This document shows, piece by piece, positions 1 to 5,090 of a stretch of 5,149 nt of DNA (positions are counted from its first letter, which is position 1; every line of letters starts with the position of its first letter). The notes under the pieces are model-generated. The model was not told where the DNA came from. It did not search any database and saw only the letters and a program-made list of their open reading frames with translations. A program made the translations under genes and the position numbers. Source of the DNA: Thermoplasmata archaeon (GTDB lineage: Archaea > Thermoplasmatota > Thermoplasmata > Thermoplasmatales > Thermoplasmataceae); the NCBI GenBank assembly GCA_021802165.1, contig JAKAAU010000127.1:1-5149 (forward strand). Direction: 5' to 3'.

Positions 1-548
1 TCCGATCTTTTCAAAAGGTTATCAATTCTATTTATTATATATTCCTCTCTGGCTGCATTAACCTTTTTGAAGGATTTTAAATCAACAGCCCTGTTCCATG
101 CCTCCACGAATTCCTCAGGTGTTTGCTGATCAAACTTAAACCGGCTGACTTTTTTCTTTCTCATTGAATGCCTGAGCAAATCTGTGGTTTTAATGTATTT
201 ACTGTAAAGAATCTGATATTCTCCCTCTTCCATGTCAAGGCCTATCATTTCAACGTTATTCTCCTTGCAGTATTTTGTTGCTTCTATGTATACAGGTGAT
301 GGAGTCATAACTTCTCCGTAATTGGCCAGGTTAATGCCATAAAGTATTTCATAATCGGAAAGGTCTACCTCGAAGGGATCCTCTATAAAATCTTTCATGC
401 CTTCTACCTGTTCTGGAGAAATGGTTATAAATATTATATCTGGCCTTTTTTCAAGAAGTTCCTTTCTCAGTTCGTCTCCATCACGCACAAGCCCCTTGAC
501 CCCCCCAAATATATATAACCTGTCATTAACCTGGTACATCATATTCAT
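1..548 (-). CDS. Conserved archaeal protein, tentatively TraB/PrgY-like; 3' end cut off by window edge
   Basis: An open frame of 182 codons starts at ATG 546-548 and runs uninterrupted off the left edge, so the C-terminus is missing. The protein begins MNMMYQVNDRLYIFGGVKGL. Other possible starts are Met3 and Met4, but the first ATG forms an ATGA overlap (545-548) with the stop of the upstream regulator gene, which favours it and suggests translational coupling. Visible pieces are an N-terminal strand with Gly-Gly (residues 12-17), 'EKRPDIIFITIS' (33-44), an acidic 'DLSDYEILYG' stretch (about 62-71), 'ENNVEMIGLDMEEGE' (about 98-112), and 'NAAREEYIINRIDNLLKR' at the end. The order 'xRPD-hydrophobic strand ... 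late AREEYIxxRI helix' recalls TraB/PrgY (COG1916) proteins, but their usual GTAH motif is absent. There is no signal peptide or membrane segment in the visible part. Biochemical function is unknown. I am confident it is a gene and unsure of the family. Confidence 0.82.
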   Translation of the reverse strand, partial: MNMMYQVNDRLYIFGGVKGLVRDGDELRKELLEKRPDIIFITISPEQVEGMKDFIEDPFEVDLSDYEILYGINLANYGEVMTPSPVYIEATKYCKENNVEMIGLDMEEGEYQILYSKYIKTTDLLRHSMRKKKVSRFKFDQQTPEEFVEAWNRAVDLKSFKKVNAAREEYIINRIDNLLKRS

Positions 549-1465
549 TTTTCTAACAGTTCATTAAAGCGGTCAATATCATAAACCTTTCTCAAATCAT
601 TAAAATTAATTATCCGGCATCCATATACATCTTTTCTGGATGTTCTCTCTTTGTTGATTATGATCGGTATCTCCTCCAGCACATCACTTATCTTTTTTAT
701 GGATTTTATTCTGTTCAAATTTTCCCCTGTATCATTGAATGTTCCAACTATCAATCTTGAGTCAGAGCTGAAGGAAAGGCCGTCAAATGGATTCCTGCTT
801 ATATACTCGGAAACATAGCCTATGCTGTTCATAATGCTCAGAACTTCACTGATAAACTCACTTGCCGGACTTACTGGCATATCCGGTTCAGCTGTTATGG
901 ATATATCAACCTCACGGCTGATGTCTCCCTTGAGTATTGACTCAAGTTTAAGGTATATATCTATTGTTGCAGAGCTCCCTGATTCATATAGGGATACCGA
1001 CCTTCTTGAGACACCCAGTTTCTGTGCGATGTAACCTATTGAGTAATCTTTTTCCTCCCTGAGATTCCTCATTTTCTGCCCATTTATTCCAACGTAAAAT
1101 CCTCCAGGAGCAGAATATATAAAAGGAGCCTCTCCATTTATATAATCCTCGAAACTTTCCAGTGAAAGTATAGGTACACCGTGCCTGAAATAAAGGACTC
1201 CTCTTTCAAGTTTTCCATTTCCGGCCTTTTCCCCGATGATCAGTGCAGTGGAATCAGTCATTGCACTCATCTTAATAAGAGGAACTACACCTATCTTGCT
1301 GAACGTATTCACATTGTAAAGAATCTTGAGTATGTATCTTTCACTACCCCTTCTGCATATTAAATCAAAGGTGACAAGTCCGTAAAGCCCTGGCTCTGAA
1401 ACTGTAAAATCATTCTTCTTAAGAAAATCGTATATATTTTTTATTAGTTCCTGCCTTGGATCCAC
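545..1465 (-). CDS. Archaeal HTH-type (Cro/C1) transcriptional regulator, COG1395 family
   Basis: This 306-residue protein matches the archaeal family of putative HTH regulators (COG1395) in length and layout. The N-terminal domain (about 1-115) carries 'FDLICRRGSERYILKILYN' (33-51). A Cro/C1-type helix-turn-helix follows (about 131-180), with 'LREEKDYSIGYIAQKLGVSR' and 'SVSLYESG' as the recognition part. The C-terminal domain (about 200-306) resembles the N-terminal one. The start codon is GTG (1463-1465). A stop lies three codons upstream in frame and the next Met is near residue 66, so GTG is the only sensible start. A TATA-like box about 27 bp upstream fits a leaderless mRNA. The stop TGA overlaps the ATG of the next gene (ATGA), making a two-gene unit. 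Target genes are unknown. It is probably a cytoplasmic DNA-binding protein, with the flanking domains mediating dimerisation or ligand sensing (inference). Confidence 0.92.
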   Translation of the reverse strand: MDPRQELIKNIYDFLKKNDFTVSEPGLYGLVTFDLICRRGSERYILKILYNVNTFSKIGVVPLIKMSAMTDSTALIIGEKAGNGKLERGVLYFRHGVPILSLESFEDYINGEAPFIYSAPGGFYVGINGQKMRNLREEKDYSIGYIAQKLGVSRRSVSLYESGSSATIDIYLKLESILKGDISREVDISITAEPDMPVSPASEFISEVLSIMNSIGYVSEYISRNPFDGLSFSSDSRLIVGTFNDTGENLNRIKSIKKISDVLEEIPIIINKERTSRKDVYGCRIINFNDLRKVYDIDRFNELLEK

Positions 1466-1485
1466 GATATACTAAAAATATGGTT

Positions 1486-1500
1486 ACATATATATTTTTC
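1486..1500 (-). promoter_or_regulatory. TATA/BRE-like promoter of the COG1395 regulator gene
   Basis: On the minus strand the sequence reads gaaaaatatatatgt. The AT box (1488-1497) is centred about 27 bp before GTG 1465 and is preceded by a purine-rich stretch like a BRE. This spacing places transcription start at or near the start codon. The region is AT-rich overall, so the exact box is uncertain. It suggests the gene has its own promoter even though the ACT-regulator gene lies just upstream in the same direction. Confidence 0.5.
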
Positions 1501-1506
1501 TATTAT

Positions 1507-1529
1507 ATCTAATTTTATATAATCTAATT
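1507..1529. repeat. Short direct repeat ATCTAATT x2 upstream of the COG1395 promoter
   Basis: ATCTAATT occurs exactly at 1507-1514 and at 1522-1529, 15 bp apart, just upstream of the TATA box of the regulator gene. The second copy touches the stop codon of the ACT-regulator gene. It could be an operator, but in such AT-rich spacer DNA an 8-bp repeat may be chance. Confidence 0.25.
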
Positions 1530-2116
1530 CAAATATTATGCTCCCTCAGGCTTGAGGATATTTTATGCGGGCATATTTTTATTTCACATTTATCGCATAT
1601 AACATTTAACTTTTCCGGGGAATTGATAATAATTCTGTTCACCCCGGCTATCCTATCAAGACCCTGAAATGTCGATCCATCCAGCTCATTGTAAAAAATA
1701 ATCCTGATGAAATTCGATTCATAGTCAGAATTCTGTGAATATACCTCTTTGATATTGGATGTATGATTCCTTAAAATATCCATGACCTCAACTATAACCT
1801 TTGAATACATTCCTTTATCTATATATACAGTTACAATTTCATTTCTCATTAACAAGGAGACCCTTTTTATGTCAGGGATCACAGAAATATTCTGCATAAT
1901 CTCCTTAACTACTGGATTTTCATTTACGAATTTAATAGTTTCATACAGCGTCCTGCGGTTCACCTTTATAGCATTTGCAATGCTGCTCAGCGGGACTTCT
2001 ATATTGTTTACAAAAAATTTATCATTTACTATGGATATCCCGTTTGCATACAGCTTTTCGATTATCTTTTTCTTTACCGGATATGATTTAAAGTATTCAT
2101 CGAAGACCAGCTGCAT
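1529..2116 (-). CDS. HTH + ACT-domain amino-acid regulator (COG2150-like) with Cys-rich tail
   Basis: This 195-residue protein resembles the archaeal 'predicted regulator of amino acid metabolism, contains ACT domain' family (COG2150). The N-terminal part (1-75) reads as a DNA-binding module: 'EYFKSYPVKKKIIEKLYANG' (7-26), then 'VPLSSIANAIKVNRRTLYET' (41-60) as a helix-turn-helix, then 'ENPVVKEIM'. Residues about 92-166 fit an ACT fold (beta-alpha-beta-beta-alpha-beta), ending with 'ELDGSTFQGLDRIAGVNRII', typical of the last helix and strand. An extra tail carries C174-x2-C177-x4-C182-x-H184, a possible metal site that I do not recall in the wider family. The start is ATG 2114-2116, with a TATA-like box about 24 bp upstream and no Shine-Dalgarno site. 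The gene is divergent from serA and shares a 224-bp control region with it, so regulation of serine synthesis is the leading hypothesis. Ligand and targets are not shown by the sequence. Confidence 0.85.
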   Translation of the reverse strand: MQLVFDEYFKSYPVKKKIIEKLYANGISIVNDKFFVNNIEVPLSSIANAIKVNRRTLYETIKFVNENPVVKEIMQNISVIPDIKRVSLLMRNEIVTVYIDKGMYSKVIVEVMDILRNHTSNIKEVYSQNSDYESNFIRIIFYNELDGSTFQGLDRIAGVNRIIINSPEKLNVICDKCEIKICPHKISSSLREHNI

Positions 2117-2136
2117 ACATCTTAAATCCTGTATCC

Positions 2137-2143
2137 TATAAAT
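2137..2143 (-). promoter_or_regulatory. TATA-like box of the ACT-regulator gene
   Basis: On the minus strand ATTTATA lies about 24 bp before ATG 2116, with AAAG just upstream as a possible BRE. A second AT box (2147-2154) lies about 10 bp further out. The spacing fits a leaderless transcript starting at the ATG. Confidence 0.5.
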
Positions 2144-2261
2144 ACTTTATATGATACTGCTTTTGGAAAAAATTCGAATATCCCTATATGTGCATGAATC
2201 CCATGAAAGTCTGCTGTTACAACATTAACAATATATTTCGAAGTTAATTAATAAATTGCTT

Positions 2262-2300
2262 TTTCAATTAATTATTTGTCATTGTATTTGATTTCAATTA
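2262..2300. repeat. 9-bp direct repeat TTTCAATTA, two copies 30 bp apart
   Basis: Exact copies lie at 2262-2270 and 2292-2300, start-to-start distance 30 bp, close to three helical turns. Both lie just upstream of the serA BRE/TATA region, where archaeal activators commonly bind. They are candidate binding sites for the divergently encoded HTH+ACT protein (inference). Confidence 0.4.
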
Positions 2301-2304
2301 CCGT

Positions 2305-2327
2305 AAGAAATTATTATAAGTAATAAT
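2305..2327 (+). promoter_or_regulatory. serA promoter: BRE/TATA overlapped by an inverted repeat
   Basis: AAGAAA (2305-2310) followed by TTATTATAAG (2311-2320) reads as BRE plus TATA, centred about 26 bp before ATG 2341, so the mRNA is probably leaderless. The same bases form the palindrome ATTATTA-TAAG-TAATAAT (2310-2327), with 7-bp perfect arms and a 4-bp spacer. A protein bound there would block TBP/TFB, so the palindrome could be a repressor operator. AT richness makes chance palindromes fairly likely. Confidence 0.5.
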
Positions 2328-2340
2328 ACCATCACTTTAT

Positions 2341-3243
2341 ATGTACGGAAAAGTACTGATATGTGACCCCGTTGATAGTGTGCTAAGGGAAAAATTGAGT
2401 GATAAATTTGAAATAGACTACAATCCTGAAATATCTGCACAGGATCTTCTTAATGTCATAGGAAATTATGATGTTGTTGTTGTTAGAAGCAGAACCAAAA
2501 TTACCCGGGATGTCATATCCAGGGCCAAAAAATTAAAGATAATTGCAAGGGCCGGAATCGGCGTGGATAATATAGACACAGATTATGCTGAAGAAAAACA
2601 CATAAAGGTTGTTTATGCTCCCGGATCCTCTACAGAGAGTGTTGTTGAGATCACACTTGCAATGATGGTGATAGGTGCCAGGTCCCTGTTTAAGGGCATA
2701 GAAAATACAAAAAAGAATAATTTTACAAAATTAAAGGGAATTGAACTTGAGGGAAAAACTCTTGGAATTCTAGGATTCGGGAGAATTGGCAAAGCGATTG
2801 TAGATGCAGCCAAGGTTTTTAAGATGAATTTTATAGCATACGACCCTATGCCTGTTGAATATCCAGAATATGTTAAAAAAGTTTCTCTGGAGGAACTTCT
2901 CCAGAATTCAGACGTTATATCAATAAACGTAACTATGAGGAAGGATTCCCCATATATACTCAATGATCCTGAACTGGCGAAATTAAAAGAAGGGGTAATA
3001 ATAGTCAACACCTCAAGGGCAAGAGCAATAAATGGAAAGGATATGCTTAAATATTTAAAAAATGGTAAAATATCGGCTTTTGTAAGCGATGTATTCTGGA
3101 ATGAGCCTGCAAAGGAAGACTATGAACTGGAAATGCTCAGCATGGATAACGTGATGATAACCCCGCATCTTGGAGCCCAGACGAAGGAGGCCCAGAAGAG
3201 AATTGCCATAATGACTGCTGATAATATAATCAATGAGTGGTAA
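2341..3243 (+). CDS. serA: D-3-phosphoglycerate dehydrogenase, short form without ACT domain
   Basis: This enzyme oxidises 3-phosphoglycerate to 3-phosphohydroxypyruvate with NAD, the first step of phosphorylated serine synthesis. The 300 residues contain the D-2-hydroxyacid dehydrogenase layout: phosphate/substrate motif 'VVVRSRTKIT' (46-55), 'ARAGIGVDNID' (69-79), the Rossmann loop GFGRIG (145-150) with Asp168 ending the next strand (NAD preference expected), catalytic Arg226 in 'NTSRA', Glu255 in 'DVFWNEP' and His276 in 'TPHLGAQTKEAQ'. The usual 'ARGG..DE' loop reads SRARAINGK here, which I recall from crenarchaeal (Sulfolobus-type) short PGDHs. The protein ends at about residue 300, so the C-terminal ACT domain that gives serine feedback in E. 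coli SerA is missing, as in other roughly 300-residue archaeal enzymes. ATG 2341 is well placed behind a TATA box. The aminotransferase gene follows after 2 nt. A related hydroxyacid dehydrogenase role (glyoxylate/hydroxypyruvate reductase) is a less likely alternative. Confidence 0.93.
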   Translation: MYGKVLICDPVDSVLREKLSDKFEIDYNPEISAQDLLNVIGNYDVVVVRSRTKITRDVISRAKKLKIIARAGIGVDNIDTDYAEEKHIKVVYAPGSSTESVVEITLAMMVIGARSLFKGIENTKKNNFTKLKGIELEGKTLGILGFGRIGKAIVDAAKVFKMNFIAYDPMPVEYPEYVKKVSLEELLQNSDVISINVTMRKDSPYILNDPELAKLKEGVIIVNTSRARAINGKDMLKYLKNGKISAFVSDVFWNEPAKEDYELEMLSMDNVMITPHLGAQTKEAQKRIAIMTADNIINEW

Positions 3244-3245
3244 TA

Positions 3246-4361
3246 ATGCTGTTAATTCCGGGTCCTGTTGAGGTCCCATTCTCGGTTGCGAATGCAGGCT
3301 CCTATGTTGTAAATCACCGCTCTCATGAGTTCAGGCAAATTATGGAGGAGAACCAGTCTCTTCTAAATAAATTTTCAGGTGCGTATAAAACTGTAATGGT
3401 TACAGGATCAGGCACTCTGGCCGTGGAAACCATGGTATTTTCTCTAATAAAAGAGGATGACCGGGTTCTCTCCATCAGCTATGGTGATTTCGGTGAAAGG
3501 CTTATAGAATCTATCTCAAGAAAAACAAAAAATACCCAGTTTATAAAATATGATATGCTTGATATGCAATTGCTGTTAAATGAAATCAGGGACAGGGATT
3601 ACGACAAATTATTTTTAGTGCACAATGAAACATCGAATGGAACCGCAATACGTGATATGTCTGAAATCATAAAAATAGTGAGGGGTAAGGGGGCAAAGCT
3701 TTTGATTGACGATGTTTCTGGTTTCGGCGGTTATTCCATGGGAATGGAAGGGGTCTATGCTATGGTAACCGGCAGCCAGAAAAATATTGCAGCTATCCCG
3801 GGAATCGGAATAATATTCCTGTCCAGGGAGGCATGTGAGGATATGGAAAATGCACCATCAGTTAATGCTCCATTCTATCTTGATCTTAAAACTTCCATGA
3901 AGTTTCTCGACAAGAATGAGACAGCATACACACCGGCTACAGGCGCATTTAAATCTATGAACTTAGCATTGAAAATACTTGATCGGGAAGGATTCATCAA
4001 CCGTGTAAACAGAATAAAATCGTCCTCACAGTTTATAAGGGATAAACTCGCAGAAAACGGTGTGAGAATATTTGGCAATAAGGATATATATTCCAGTACC
4101 GTTGTTTGCTTTTATAATAACGATAGTGAAATGATAAAAAAACTTCTAAATGCTGGCATTTCTGTGTCAAGAGGAATGGGTTCAATATCCGGCACTACTC
4201 TTAGAGTAGGTACAATGGGAGTTATAAATAACTTTTATATAGCCAAATTTTTGAATACATATTTCAAATTATCCGGTGTTAATAAAACAATAAATATGGA
4301 TGAAATACCTGAGGCAACACGGCTCCCGGCATTCCTCATGGACGATATCAATTTAGCCTGA
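3246..4361 (+). CDS. Class V PLP aminotransferase (serine-pyruvate/alanine-glyoxylate type), probable phosphoserine-forming role
   Basis: This 371-residue fold-type I PLP enzyme belongs to the COG0075 group. Numbered from ATG 3246, visible motifs are 'LLIPGPVEVP' at the N-terminus, 'NHRSHEF' (23-29), 'GSGTLAVE' (54-61), 'HNETSNGT' (126-133), the PLP-contact Asp155 in 'LLIDDVSG', the Schiff-base Lys179 in 'TGSQKNI', 'AYTPATGAF' (227-235) and 'LRVGTMG' (319-325). A GTG nine bases upstream (3237) is also in frame and would overlap serA, but the ATG gives the usual family N-terminus and sits 2 nt after the serA stop. Co-transcription with serA suggests it aminates 3-phosphohydroxypyruvate to phosphoserine. 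COG0075-type enzymes are known to do this in some archaea that lack classical SerC. Serine-glyoxylate or alanine-glyoxylate activity is the alternative, since specificity cannot be read from the sequence. It ends in a 14-bp tail-to-tail overlap with alaX. Confidence 0.9.
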   Translation: MLLIPGPVEVPFSVANAGSYVVNHRSHEFRQIMEENQSLLNKFSGAYKTVMVTGSGTLAVETMVFSLIKEDDRVLSISYGDFGERLIESISRKTKNTQFIKYDMLDMQLLLNEIRDRDYDKLFLVHNETSNGTAIRDMSEIIKIVRGKGAKLLIDDVSGFGGYSMGMEGVYAMVTGSQKNIAAIPGIGIIFLSREACEDMENAPSVNAPFYLDLKTSMKFLDKNETAYTPATGAFKSMNLALKILDREGFINRVNRIKSSSQFIRDKLAENGVRIFGNKDIYSSTVVCFYNNDSEMIKKLLNAGISVSRGMGSISGTTLRVGTMGVINNFYIAKFLNTYFKLSGVNKTINMDEIPEATRLPAFLMDDINLA

Positions 4362-5064
4362 AACTCAGCCTTTTGTGTCCTTTTCCCTTATTTTCTATTT
4401 TTAACATTTCTATCTGCCCAACTTCTTTTGTATTTGCAACATGGGTACCTCCGTCGGCCTGGAAATCAAAATTTTCAATTTCTATTATTCTTACAACCGG
4501 CAGTTTTTCTATTAACTGTCTCCCTGGCTCTGTCCTTGAAAGCCCAGGAATCTTGAGGGCCTCGGATCGCTCTATCTCACGCTGGTATACCTTCAACCCC
4601 GAATCAACAATATCCTGGGCTTTTGATATTATCTCTGAAATAAGCTCTTTATCTATAATATCAAAGCTGAAATCAACCCTGGCATGGTCATCATATATCT
4701 GCCCCCCTGTAAGTAAGCCATTCTTGTAGTCGTTGTTTACCACCCCATCAATTATGTGTACCGCTGTATGGTACCTCATATGTATATAACGCTTTTCCCA
4801 GTCTATTATGCCATGTACCTTATCACCACTGGCTAAAGTCACAGGGCCGTCGGCAATATGCATAATTGTGCCATCTTCCTGCCTAACATCAACTATGCGT
4901 ATATCGCCATTTATCGTTTTCAGAATTCCCGTATCATTTGGTTGCCCACCACTTGTAGGATAAAATAATGTTCTATCTAACACAATACTTCCATTTTCAG
5001 CAGAAATAACAGAAGCATCAAACTCTTTCCCGTACATATCGGTATAATACAGTTTTTCAGTCAT
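4348..5064 (-). CDS. alaX: Alanyl-tRNA editing protein AlaX (medium form)
   Basis: This free-standing editing protein hydrolyses serine, and in some members glycine, from mischarged tRNA-Ala. Its 238 residues fit the AlaX-M size, with the N-terminal beta-barrel present. Motifs are 'LDRTLFYPTSGGQPNDTG' (29-46), the first zinc pair H99-x3-H103 in 'RYHTAVHIIDG', 'GGQIYDDHARVDFSFD' (120-135) and 'ADGGTHVANTKEVG' (203-216) with His208. The second zinc motif is normally Cys-Gly-Gly-Thr-His, but Asp204 stands in the Cys position here. The start is ATG 5062-5064, about 24 bp downstream of a TATA-like box, with no Shine-Dalgarno site. The final 14 bp overlap the convergent aminotransferase gene. There is no sign of the synthetase domains of AlaRS, so it is an editing protein, not a fragment of AlaRS. 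The location beside serine-synthesis genes fits its role in removing serine. Confidence 0.93.
   Translation of the reverse strand: MTEKLYYTDMYGKEFDASVISAENGSIVLDRTLFYPTSGGQPNDTGILKTINGDIRIVDVRQEDGTIMHIADGPVTLASGDKVHGIIDWEKRYIHMRYHTAVHIIDGVVNNDYKNGLLTGGQIYDDHARVDFSFDIIDKELISEIISKAQDIVDSGLKVYQREIERSEALKIPGLSRTEPGRQLIEKLPVVRIIEIENFDFQADGGTHVANTKEVGQIEMLKIENKGKGHKRLSFRLN
4371..4402 (+). terminator. Oligo-T terminator for the serA-aminotransferase operon, inside the alaX 3' end
   Basis: Starting 10 bp after the aminotransferase stop, four T tracts follow: 4371-4374, 4381-4384, 4391-4394 and 4398-4402. Archaeal RNA polymerase terminates at such T-rich runs without a hairpin, and none is evident here. 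On the other strand these bases encode the Lys-rich end of AlaX, so the T tracts may partly reflect AAA codons. Confidence 0.45.
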
Positions 5065-5079
5065 CTATTTTGTAATGCG

Positions 5080-5090
5080 ATATATTATAT
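5080..5090 (-). promoter_or_regulatory. TATA-like box of alaX
   Basis: On the minus strand atataatatat lies about 16-26 bp before ATG 5064, the spacing for a leaderless transcript. The whole 5080-5098 stretch is AT-only apart from one C, so the exact box is approximate. The rest of the right edge (5099-5149) holds further AT boxes, for example 5131-5145, but no gene can be supported there. Confidence 0.45.

Larger units (their letters stand above)
2117..2340. other. Divergent intergenic control region between the ACT regulator and serA
   Basis: These 224 bp separate two genes read outwards and hold both promoters. The half nearest serA (about 2240-2330) is dense in palindromic AT motifs: TTAATTAA (2244-2251), AATTAATT (2266-2273; centres 22 bp apart), the TTTCAATTA repeat, and ATTATTA-TAAG-TAATAAT over the serA TATA box. 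The middle (about 2160-2230) shows no convincing site except the small palindrome ATTCGAAT (2172-2179). No RNA gene was recognised. Confidence 0.6.

Noticed and set aside
822..1363. Two small plus-strand frames (822-1034 and 1181-1363) opposite the COG1395 regulator
   Set aside because: Short, without recognisable motifs, and covered by a convincing minus-strand gene.
1782..2141. 119-codon open frame on the plus strand, opposite the ACT regulator
   Set aside because: Its hydrophobic, Ser/Phe/Ile-rich product is what an antisense frame of an AT-rich gene gives. The minus strand encodes a recognisable HTH+ACT protein with a well-placed promoter.
2188..2247. 19-codon frame in the divergent spacer (MCMNPMKVCCYNINNIFRS), considered as a leader peptide
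   Set aside because: There is no ribosome site or suitably spaced TATA box, and no run of serine codons for attenuation. An ORF this short is expected by chance.
2254..2269. AATTG-CTTTTT-CAATT as a stem-loop terminator or riboswitch element
   Set aside because: The stem is only 5 bp and AT-rich, lies upstream of the serA promoter, and would not be transcribed with either gene.
2613..3011. 132-codon open frame opposite serA
   Set aside because: The plus strand carries the full dehydrogenase motif set. The antisense product has no recognisable domain.
3237..3245. GTG 3237 as the aminotransferase start, overlapping serA
   Set aside because: It would add only Met-Val-Ile before the family-typical MLLIPGP start. 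ATG 3246 is a stronger codon, sits 2 nt after the serA stop, and gives the usual N-terminus.
3055..4078. Minus-strand frames 3055-3279 and 3875-4078 opposite serA and the aminotransferase
   Set aside because: Short shadows of well-supported plus-strand enzymes, with no start signals.
4373..4729. 118-codon open frame on the plus strand inside alaX
   Set aside because: It is antisense to conserved AlaX motifs, including the DGGTHV region, and has no supporting promoter or family.
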